Shown one piece after another: positions 20,761 through 29,066 of a stretch of DNA of 30,937 nt. Source of the DNA: Scatomorpha gallistercoris (GTDB taxonomy: Bacteria; Bacillota; Clostridia; Oscillospirales; Oscillospiraceae); contig DVFX01000027.1 of the NCBI GenBank assembly GCA_018713005.1, forward strand, positions 1 through 30,937, written 5' to 3'. Position 1 is the first letter of the stretch. The number at the start of each line of letters is the position of its first letter. A program made the translations under genes and the position numbers. The notes under the pieces are model-generated. The model made no database searches and had not been told where the DNA came from. It worked only from the letters and a program-made list of their open reading frames with translations.

Positions 20761-23162
20761 GTAATCTTCCAAATCTTCTCGGCGTACTCGCGCACGGCGC
20801 GGTCGGCGGCGAAGATGCCGCTCTCGGCGATGTTGACGAGGCCCATGCGGGCGAACTCGCTCTTGTCGCGTATCTTGTCATAGAGCCTGTCGTGGCACTC
20901 GACATAGCTGGCGAAGTCGGCGAGCAGCATGTACTGGTCGCCGCCGTAGAGCAGGCTGCTTACGAGGTCCGCATAGCTCTTTCCGTCGGCCAGGCCGTGG
21001 TTGAAGCGCTGGAGCACTCTCTTGAGGCGCGGGTCGTTGTCGGAGTACTGCTGCGGGTTGTAGCCGCTGCGGCGCAGCTCCTCGACCTCGTTGGCCCTCA
21101 GGCCGAAGAGGAACATGTTGTCGTCGCCCAGGCGCTCGTACATCTCGACGTTGGCGCCGTCGAGAGTGCCGATGGTCACGGCACCGTTCATCATAAGCTT
21201 CATGTTGCCGGTGCCGGAGGCCTCCTTGCCCGCAGTGGATATCTGCTCGCTCACCTCGGCGGCGGGCATGAGCTTCTCCGCCACGGAGACGCGGTAGTTC
21301 TCCAGGAAGAACACCTGCAGCTTGCCCTGGCAGACCGGGTCGGCGTTTATGTCTGCGGCGAGGGAGTTGATGAGCTCAATCGTGCGCTTGGCCGCCTTGT
21401 AGCTGGCCGCCGCCTTCGCGCCGAAGATGAAGGTACGCGGCACGAAGTCCATATTCGGGTCGTCGTGCAGCCTATCCTGCAGGTGGGCGATGAGCATGGC
21501 GCACATCAGCTGACGCTTGTACTCGTGCAGTCGCTTGACCTGTACGTCGAACACTGCGTCCGTGTTCATCACGAAGCCCTGCGTCTTATTGGCGTACTCG
21601 GCCAGATACTGCTTGTTGAAGCCCTTTATCTCGCGCAGGCGCATGAGCACCTCGCTGTCGTTTTCGAACTTGCGCAGCTTGGCAAGGTCCTCGGGGTGGC
21701 GCATATAGCCCGGTCCGATGAGCTCGCGCACGAGGGAGTCCAGCTTCGGGTTTATCTGGCTCAGCCAGCGGCGGTGGTCGATGCCGTTGGTGATATAGGT
21801 GAACTTCTCGGGCTCAAACTCGCAGACGTCGCGGAAGAGGTCGTTTTTGAGTATGTCGCCGTGCAGGCCGGACACGCCGTTGACCATGTAGCAGCCGGCG
21901 AGGCACATGTTGGCCATGTGCACCTTGCCGCCCTCGATGACGGCGTTGCGCGAAATCTTGGCGTTGTCACCGTTGAATTTCTCGCCCAGGAAGGCACGCC
22001 AGCGGCGGTTAATTTCGCTGATTATCTCAAAAACGCGCGGCAGCAGGCTCTGCACCAGGCCCTGCGGCCAGGTCTCGAGCGCCTCGGACATGATGGTGTG
22101 GTTGGTGTAGGCCACGCAGTTGGACACGATGTCCCAGGCCTCGTCCCAGCCCAGGCCGTCCTCGTCCATGAAGATGCGCATGAGCTCTGGGATAATGAGC
22201 GTGGGATGGGTGTCGTTGATGTGTATCACATGGTGCTCGGCGAAGTTGCGCACGTCGCCCCAGACGCGGCGATGGTCGCGCACGATGTTCTGAGCCGTGG
22301 CGGAGACGAAGAAGTACTGCTGCTTCAGGCGCAGGGTCTTGCCCTCCATGTGGTCGTCCGCGGGGTAGAGCACCTTGGTTATGACCTCGGCCATGGTGCG
22401 CTGCTCCATGCTCTTGACATACTCGCCCTCGGAGAACTGGTACATGTCGAGGCTGTTCGGGCTGTGCGCCTCCCAGAGCCTCAGCGTGTTGACCTTGCCC
22501 CCGCCGTAGCCGGATATGAGCATGTCGCGCGGCACGGCGAGCACGGTGTCGTAGTCCTTTAGCTCGGCGTGGCAGTTGCCGAAGTAGTCCCAGTTTTCCT
22601 CTACGCGGCCGCCGAAACGTATCTCGAAGGTGTCCTCGTAGCGGGGGATGAGCCAGCTCTCCGCTGCGCTCTTCCAGTTGTCGGCGACCTCAACCTGCTT
22701 ACCGTCCTCAATCTTCTGCTTGAAGATGCCGAGCTCGTAGCAGATTGAATAACCGACGGCGTCTATGCCCTCGGTGGCCATGCTGTCCATATAGCAGGCG
22801 GCGAGACGGCCGAGGCCGCCGTTGCCGAGGCCCGCGTCGGGCTCCAGCTCAAAGATGTCGCCGGCGCTGCGGCCCATGTCCTCGAGCGCGCCGGTGAGGG
22901 CGTTTGCAATGCCGAGGTTGAAGGCGTTCTTCATAAGGCTGCGGCCCATGAGGAACTCCATCGAAAGGTAGTGCACCTGTTTCTCGGGGGTCTCCGCCTT
23001 TTCGGCGGCAAGCAGACGGCTCATAATCTCACGGATGACCATCGCCGAAGCCTGGAACACCTGCTCGTCGGTGGCCTCCTTGCCGGTCACGCCGAAGTAA
23101 GAGCAAAGCTTATCCTCCAGCGCGCCGTGCATCTCATCCCTGGAAATCTGTCCTGTTGTCAT
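20754..23162 (-). CDS. glgP: Glycogen/starch phosphorylase
   Basis: An 802-residue family GT35 enzyme releasing glucose-1-phosphate from glycogen. Landmarks are VHYLSMEFLMGRSL near residue 65-80, EPDAGLGNGGLGRLAACYMD, HINDTHPTL, VKRLHEYKRQLM in the middle, and the PLP site near the C-terminus, EASGTGNMKLMMNGAVTIG, with the cofactor Lys in the GTGNMK motif. TLDGANVEM follows. All are intact and the length is normal. ATG 23162 has GGAGG 5 bases upstream; the longer in-frame start would swallow the ribosome site. It follows glgC-glgD on the same strand but after a 231-base gap with a terminator-like hairpin, so it may be expressed at a different level. Confidence 0.97.
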   Translation of the reverse strand: MTTGQISRDEMHGALEDKLCSYFGVTGKEATDEQVFQASAMVIREIMSRLLAAEKAETPEKQVHYLSMEFLMGRSLMKNAFNLGIANALTGALEDMGRSAGDIFELEPDAGLGNGGLGRLAACYMDSMATEGIDAVGYSICYELGIFKQKIEDGKQVEVADNWKSAAESWLIPRYEDTFEIRFGGRVEENWDYFGNCHAELKDYDTVLAVPRDMLISGYGGGKVNTLRLWEAHSPNSLDMYQFSEGEYVKSMEQRTMAEVITKVLYPADDHMEGKTLRLKQQYFFVSATAQNIVRDHRRVWGDVRNFAEHHVIHINDTHPTLIIPELMRIFMDEDGLGWDEAWDIVSNCVAYTNHTIMSEALETWPQGLVQSLLPRVFEIISEINRRWRAFLGEKFNGDNAKISRNAVIEGGKVHMANMCLAGCYMVNGVSGLHGDILKNDLFRDVCEFEPEKFTYITNGIDHRRWLSQINPKLDSLVRELIGPGYMRHPEDLAKLRKFENDSEVLMRLREIKGFNKQYLAEYANKTQGFVMNTDAVFDVQVKRLHEYKRQLMCAMLIAHLQDRLHDDPNMDFVPRTFIFGAKAAASYKAAKRTIELINSLAADINADPVCQGKLQVFFLENYRVSVAEKLMPAAEVSEQISTAGKEASGTGNMKLMMNGAVTIGTLDGANVEMYERLGDDNMFLFGLRANEVEELRRSGYNPQQYSDNDPRLKRVLQRFNHGLADGKSYADLVSSLLYGGDQYMLLADFASYVECHDRLYDKIRDKSEFARMGLVNIAESGIFAADRAVREYAEKIWKITV

Positions 23163-23204
23163 GTATACCTCCATGCGCCGGTGAACGGTAACGTTCCCGG
23201 CAGC

Positions 23205-23250
23205 TAAAAAAGATTTCGGGAGGCCTGCGGCGGACTACCGCGGCCCCCCG
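23205..23250 (-). terminator. Attenuator-like hairpin between glgD and glgP
   Basis: On the minus strand an 8-bp G/C stem (GGGGGGCC / GGCCTCCC, one G-T) encloses a GCGG-TAGT-CCGC hairpin and is followed by TCTTTTTTAG. It lies ~43 bases before the glgP start. Confidence 0.6.
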
Positions 23251-23324
23251 TTTTTGATGTAGTAGTGCAGGAGCCCGCGTCCGGCTCCCGTTTGCCTGCG
23301 CAGGCTTGCGGGATAGAGCCCCCG

Positions 23325-23355
23325 GCCGTCCCGGACGATATGCGTCCGGGACGGC
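23325..23355. repeat. Long perfect hairpin in the glgD-glgP gap
   Basis: A 13-bp perfect G/C-rich stem (23325-23337 / 23343-23355) has a 5-base loop and no T-run. It lies between the glgD stop and the attenuator-like hairpin, next to a GCCTGCGCAGGC palindrome (23294-23305). It could protect the 3' end of the glgCD mRNA. Confidence 0.6.
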
Positions 23356-23393
23356 GGGTACGTTGCCGGTGCGGCAGCTTCTCGCCTGTGGGC

Positions 23394-24493
23394 TCACACC
23401 CTGCTGCCCTTGGGCAGTACGAGCGGCAGCCTCGGCGAGCCCGAGAGCGTCACATCCTTGGACACGAAGGCGTCCTTGTCGGAGATGACGTAGTTGAGCT
23501 CCACGCCGTCGGAAATGACGGTGTCCTGCATTATAATGCAGTTCTTCAGCACGGCGCCCGCGCCCACGCGCACGCCTCGGAAGATTACGCAGTTTTCAAG
23601 GCTGCCCTCTATGATGCAGCCGTCGGCCACCAGGCTGTTCTGGCTTACAGCCTTGTCGCCGTAATAGGTGCTCACGTCGGAGCGCCCCTTGGTCCTGACG
23701 GGCCTGGACTCGGGGAAGAGCTGATTGCGCTTCTCGCGGTCGAGCATATCCATGCTCGCTTTATAATATCCGTTTACGCTCGTGATGTGAACGGCGTAGT
23801 CGTCGTGCATGTACACGCCAATCCTGCCGCCGCCCGCGAGCAGGCCGCCCAGGCCGTCGCGGTGGAACTTGTGGTTGAGCGCGTTGTCGCAGCGGTCGAT
23901 GATGCCCAGCAGTACCTCTTTACTCATTATATACACTTCCAGCGTGGCGCAACCCTCGCCGGGGCCGGTGCGGCGGAGCAATATCTCCTTGGCGAAGCCG
24001 TCCTCTCCGACAACAAAGCGGTGATGGGCGCCCTCAGGCGTGCTGTTGGTGCAGACGGCGGTGATGTCTGCACCGGAAGTGACGTGCTGGTACATGACGG
24101 CGGCGAGGTCAATGTTCGCGGCGAGATGTCCGCGCATCAGGGCGACATAGTCCTGCTTGATGTCCTCGATGTAGCCGCGCACGTTCTCCAGCGCGTCGAT
24201 GATGCCCTCATACTCGCCGGAGCCGGTGAAGGGGGGCAGCAGCTTCAGGCCGCCGCGCTTGCGGGACATGTCCCACTCCTTGCCGGAGCCGATGTGGTCG
24301 AGCAGAGAAGAGTAGTTGCGCTGCATGACGACGCCCACGTCGCGCACGCCTGCGTTTTGCAGGTTGGAGAGGGCGAAGTCGATGAGCCTGTAGCGCCCGG
24401 CGAAGGGCAGGGACGACGAAGTGCGTATCATAACCAGCTCACGCAGGTCCCGGCTGGAGCGGTCGGCCAAAATAAGTCCGTGCAGGTTTATCA

Positions 24494-24494
<1 letters not shown>
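23394..24494 (-). CDS. glgD: Glucose-1-phosphate adenylyltransferase-like regulatory subunit GlgD
   Basis: A 366-residue paralogue of GlgC: an N-terminal nucleotidyltransferase fold (~1-240) and C-terminal left-handed beta-helix repeats (~280-350). The catalytic GGxGxRL loop is degenerate (LILADRSSRDLREL instead of LAGGQGSRL), as expected of Firmicute GlgD, which forms a hetero-oligomer with GlgC and boosts its activity. RLIDFALSNLQNAGV and HIGSGKEWDM are kept. Its ATG overlaps the glgC stop by one base (TAATGA), so translation is coupled. It sits between glgC and glgP. Confidence 0.95.
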
Positions 24495-25705
<1,211 letters not shown>

Positions 25706-25817
25706 ACTATTCACCCCTGATATTTGTAATGGGCCAGGGTACCGGCCGCTTAAAGACAACTTATCAAAAGAGGGATTTGCCGCTGGCGCTTCGGCTCCGC
25801 AGCCGGAGCCAAAGCAT

Positions 25818-26405
25818 TCAGGCCCTGCGGTTAAATTTGCTCATCGCCCGCTCGGGCCCCTCGGTTATATAGCATTTTATCGCCTGCGCAGCGCTCTCGC
25901 AGGCCTTTTCCACCGCCTCGGCGTCCGCGCCCTGGAAGCGGCCGAGCACCCAGTCCACCGGCTCGTGCTCCGGCTCGCCTATGCCCAGGCGGATACGCGG
26001 AAAGGCGTCTGTACCCAGATGGGCTATTATACTCTTGAGGCCGTTGTGTCCCCCGGCGCTGCCCGACTGCCGTATACGCAGGCTGCCCGGGGGCAGGGCC
26101 ATCTCGTCGGAGACGACTATGACATGCTCCGCCGGTACTTTGTAAAACCGCGCCGCCTCCCCTACGGCCTCGCCGGAGAGGTTCATATAGGTCTGCGGCT
26201 CCATCAGCAGCAGGCCGTGCCCGTCCACATCGGCGCGGGCGGTCAGCGCGCGGTGACGCAGCCGGTTCATCCTGACGCCGAAGAGCTTTTCCGCGGCGGC
26301 GCCGGCCATAAAGCCGGCGTTGTGCCGCGTGTTTTCATACTTGGGCCCGGGGTTGCCGAGGAAAACGGCTATCCACTCCACCGCGGGCTTCTTGCCGAAC
26401 AGCAT
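25818..26405 (-). CDS. pth: Peptidyl-tRNA hydrolase
   Basis: A 195-residue enzyme that recycles tRNA from peptidyl-tRNA dropped by ribosomes. Catalytic and binding residues are present: His28 in NTRHNAGF, Asp100 in VVSDEMALP, Asn75 in QTYMNLSG and Asn121 in GGHNGLKSI. FLGNPGPKYENTRHN is the family signature. The N-terminus has a few extra residues (MLFGKKPAVEW) compared with most Pth. Its start codon lies one base after the prs stop, so prs-pth form an operon, a common pairing in Firmicutes. Confidence 0.96.
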   Translation of the reverse strand: MLFGKKPAVEWIAVFLGNPGPKYENTRHNAGFMAGAAAEKLFGVRMNRLRHRALTARADVDGHGLLLMEPQTYMNLSGEAVGEAARFYKVPAEHVIVVSDEMALPPGSLRIRQSGSAGGHNGLKSIIAHLGTDAFPRIRLGIGEPEHEPVDWVLGRFQGADAEAVEKACESAAQAIKCYITEGPERAMSKFNRRA

Positions 26406-26406
26406 A

Positions 26407-27375
26407 TCAGTCGAACAGCGAGGATATGGAAACTTCCTCGTAGATGCGCTCTATCGCCTCGGCGAATATGGGCGCGACGGAGAGATACTTTACCTTCCCG
26501 CAGGGAGGCTGGTCCTTCGGGTACGGGACGGTGTCGAGCAGCACGAGCTCCTTGATGGGGCTCTCGTTGATACGTCCGATTGCCGGGCCTGAGAGCACGC
26601 CGTGGGACGCGCAGGCGTATATCTCCTTCGCCCCGCCCACGTCGACGAGCGCCTGCGCCGCGTGGCAGAGGCTTCCGGCGGTGTCCACCATGTCGTCGAG
26701 CAATATGACGTTCTTGCCGGCGACGTCGCCGATTATGTTCATGACCTCGCTGGAGTTGGCCCTCTGGCGGCGCTTGTCCACTATGGCGAGGTTGAGGTCA
26801 AGCTTCTGCGCGAAGCTGCGCGCACGGGAAACGCTGCCTACGTCCGGCGAAACGACCATGAAGTCGTCGTTGCCGCGTCCGACGCAGTCGAGGTAGTAGT
26901 TTGCAAGTATGGGCGCTCCGAACAGGTTGTCCACGGGTATGTCGAAGAAGCCCTGTATCTGAGCGGCGTGCAAATCCATCGTGAGGACTCGGTCGGCGCC
27001 CGCCTCGGTGATGAGGTTGGCGACCAGTTTGGCGGAAATGGGGTCACGGCTCTTGGCCTTGCGGTCCTGGCGCGCGTAGCCGAAGTAAGGGATAACGGCG
27101 GTTATGCGTCCCGCGCTGGCGCGGCGCATGGCGTCAATCATTACGAGCAGTTCCATCAGGTTGTCGTTGACGGGCTTGCATGTGGGCTGGACTATGAACA
27201 CATCCGAGCCGCGGACGGGCTCTCCCAGACTGAGCGAGACCTCGCCGTCGGCAAAGGCGGAGACCGTGCAGTCGCCGAGCTTCTTGCTCAGCTTCTCGCA
27301 AATGGCCTTCGCGAGCGGCAGGTTTGAGTTGCCCGCGAACACCTTTACCTCTTTACCGTGTGAAATCAAATTCAT
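26407..27375 (-). CDS. prs: Ribose-phosphate pyrophosphokinase
   Basis: A 322-residue PRPP synthetase (ribose-5-phosphate + ATP to PRPP + AMP), feeding purine, pyrimidine, His and NAD synthesis. Visible features are VKVFAGNSNLPLA at the N-terminus, the flexible-loop region PYFGYARQDRKAKSRDPIS, DLHAAQIQGFFDIPVDNL, VVSPDVGSVSRARSFA and the PRPP loop VILLDDMVDTAGS. ATG 27375 has AGAGAGG only ~3 bases away; TTG 27369 would be better spaced and would shorten the protein by two residues, so the start is uncertain by two codons. An extended -10 promoter lies ~50 bases upstream. Confidence 0.96.
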   Translation of the reverse strand: MNLISHGKEVKVFAGNSNLPLAKAICEKLSKKLGDCTVSAFADGEVSLSLGEPVRGSDVFIVQPTCKPVNDNLMELLVMIDAMRRASAGRITAVIPYFGYARQDRKAKSRDPISAKLVANLITEAGADRVLTMDLHAAQIQGFFDIPVDNLFGAPILANYYLDCVGRGNDDFMVVSPDVGSVSRARSFAQKLDLNLAIVDKRRQRANSSEVMNIIGDVAGKNVILLDDMVDTAGSLCHAAQALVDVGGAKEIYACASHGVLSGPAIGRINESPIKELVLLDTVPYPKDQPPCGKVKYLSVAPIFAEAIERIYEEVSISSLFD

Positions 27376-27424
27376 CGTCCTCTCTTTATTTGTGGGAATT
27401 GGGCCCAAGCCCTCTCTCGCACAC

Positions 27425-27432
27425 ATTATATC
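27425..27432 (-). promoter_or_regulatory. Extended -10 element for prs-pth
   Basis: TG-A-TATAAT on the minus strand (-10 at 27430-27425) without a convincing -35 at 17 bp. The extended TG element could compensate. Confidence 0.5.
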
Positions 27433-27770
27433 AAAAGAGAAAGCAAATGCCTAGATGCAAACTGAGATTTTTGGCAGAACCAGCGGTAGTCAATTTATAC
27501 AAAATGCCAAGAACGCGCCGGACATTTCCGCCCGCATTGGCGATTATTCGTCAGCAGCCTCTCCAAGTATCCAAAGGCGGCAAAAAACCGGAGACGTATG
27601 GCGGCGCATCCGGCCTATATTTTCAGCGGGCCGCCGCAGTCGCAGGTAGCGCGTCCCGGCCGGCCGCGCTGCCGTGTGAGCGCCTTTCACGCAAGCAAAT
27701 TATGAAACTAATGCGTATCTTTGGGCGTCGCGGCGGAAATCCCGCGTTCCCGGGCTTGCAAACCGTCTCC
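27433..27770. other. Intergenic stretch between prs and pta with no recognised gene
   Basis: About 340 bases, AT-richer at the prs end and GC-rich later. Open frames have no ribosome site and read like chance translations. It contains short GGCC/CGCG inverted repeats (around 27650-27690) but no tRNA, riboswitch or repeat array I can identify. Confidence 0.55.
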
Positions 27771-27776
27771 TATAAT
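27771..27776 (+). promoter_or_regulatory. -10 element of the pta promoter
   Basis: TATAAT, 61 bases before the pta ATG. The best -35 (TTCCCG, 27747-27752, 18-bp spacer) is poor. A CCGCGCC...GCGCGG hairpin lies in the leader. Confidence 0.45.
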
Positions 27777-27837
27777 GGTAAAATTATTTGTCTAAAAATC
27801 CGCGCCGAAGCGCGGGATATATGGAGGCACAGAAACT

Positions 27838-28836
27838 ATGTTTGAAAATCTCGTGGAAATTCTCAAGAAGAACCCCCGCAAGATAGTTTACACCGAGGGC
27901 ACCGACGCCCGTATACTCGAGAGCGCGGCCCGCCTCAAGGCCGGCGGCTTCCTCACCCCCGTGCTGGTCGGCAACGTCGACGAGGTCAAGGCTGCGGCCG
28001 CCAAGGGCGGCTTCGACATTGAGGGTCTTGAGATAGTCGACCCCGAGAACTACGCCGAGTTCGACGCCATGGTCGAAGAGATGGTCAAGCTCCGCAAGGG
28101 CAAGATGAGCGCCGAGGACTGCGCCGCCGCCCTGAAGAAGTCCAACTACTTCGGCACCATGCTCGTCAAGATGGGCAAGGCCGACGCCCTTCTGGGCGGC
28201 GCGACCTACTCCACCGCCGACACCGTCCGTCCGGCTCTGCAGCTGGTCAAGACCAAGCCCGGCGCCCACCTCGTGAGCTCCTGCTTCATCATGGTGCGCG
28301 GCGATGAAATGCTCGCCATGGGCGACTGCGCCATCAACATCGACTATACCGACACCGTCGACAAGGACGGCAACGTCACCTTCTCCGCCGCAGACAAGCT
28401 CGCCGAGACCGGCGTTGAGTGCGCCCGCACCGCCAAAGTGTTCGGCATTGAGCCGAAGGTCGCCTTCCTGAGCTACTCCACCAAGGGCTCTGGCAAGGGC
28501 CCCAACGTCGACCTCGCCCGCGAGGCCTGCGCCAAGGCCAAGGCTCTCGCCCCCGAGTTCGACATTGACGGCGAGATGCAGTTCGACGCCGCCGTGTCCC
28601 CCACCGTCGGCCAGCTCAAGTTCCCTGGCAGCAAGGTCGCCGGCTACGCCAACACCTTCATCTTCCCCGAGATCCAGTCCGGCAACATCGGCTACAAGAT
28701 AGCCCAGCGCCTGGGCGGCTTCGACGCCTACGGCCCCATACTGCAGGGCCTGAACGCCCCCATCAACGACCTCTCCCGCGGCTGCAACGCCGAGGAGGTC
28801 TACCAGATGAGCATCATCACCGCCGCCCTCGCCTGA
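27838..28836 (+). CDS. pta: Phosphate acetyltransferase
   Basis: A 332-residue Pta/Ptb-family enzyme interconverting acetyl-CoA and acetyl phosphate, the phosphate route to ATP in acetogenic fermentation. The short form is expected in Firmicutes (no DRTGG/N-terminal domain). Seen are IVYTEGTDARILESAARL at the start, ALLGGATYSTADTVRPALQL, FLSYSTKGSGKGPNVD (acyl/phosphate binding), DGEMQFDAA and FPEIQSGNIGYKIAQRLGG near the C-terminus. GGAGG lies 10 bases before the ATG. There is no acetate kinase gene beside it. Codon use is strongly biased to GC-ending codons, consistent with high expression. A terminator follows 18 bases after the stop. Confidence 0.96.
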   Translation: MFENLVEILKKNPRKIVYTEGTDARILESAARLKAGGFLTPVLVGNVDEVKAAAAKGGFDIEGLEIVDPENYAEFDAMVEEMVKLRKGKMSAEDCAAALKKSNYFGTMLVKMGKADALLGGATYSTADTVRPALQLVKTKPGAHLVSSCFIMVRGDEMLAMGDCAINIDYTDTVDKDGNVTFSAADKLAETGVECARTAKVFGIEPKVAFLSYSTKGSGKGPNVDLAREACAKAKALAPEFDIDGEMQFDAAVSPTVGQLKFPGSKVAGYANTFIFPEIQSGNIGYKIAQRLGGFDAYGPILQGLNAPINDLSRGCNAEEVYQMSIITAALA

Positions 28837-28854
28837 GCGCAGCGTAAATTCGGC

Positions 28855-28888
28855 AAACCCCTCCGGAGCAGCTTCCGGAGGGGTTTTT
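28855..28888 (+). terminator. Terminator of pta
   Basis: A 13-bp perfect stem (28855-28867 / 28874-28886), loop GCAGCT, has five T at its foot. Confidence 0.93.
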
Positions 28889-28986
28889 ACGTATTCTGCC
28901 GTTTTTCAGGGCTGACCCGGACGCATCCCGCCCGGAGCAATTTGTGCTATTTGTCAAAGTTATGCAACATTATAACCCGCCCGTTG

Positions 28987-29015
28987 TTGACTTAGTGACA
29001 TTCTTGGTGTATATT
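28987..29015 (+). promoter_or_regulatory. Promoter of nfnAB
   Basis: TTGACT (28987-28992), 17-bp spacer, TATATT (29010-29015), ~50 bases before the start codon. Confidence 0.8.
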
Positions 29016-29066
29016 TAACGTATCTACGCGCCGAGCGCGACAAGTGATATGGAAAGGCGGATGAAC

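Noticed and set aside
20892..22562. Long plus-strand open frame (556 codons) antisense to glgP
   Set aside because: Shadow frame caused by GC-rich codon bias of glgP. It is low-complexity, Val/Ala/His-rich and has no ribosome site; the glgP frame has all family motifs.
27324..27845. Plus-strand 173-codon ORF between prs and pta
   Set aside because: It overlaps the prs start on the other strand and the pta start; composition (Arg/Pro/Ser-rich) and lack of a ribosome site indicate chance.
28930..28970. Possible Rex (NADH-sensing) operator upstream of nfnAB (TTGTGC...TGTCAA)
   Set aside because: The dyad is too imperfect compared with the usual Rex palindrome TTGTGAA-N4-TTCACAA; not claimed.
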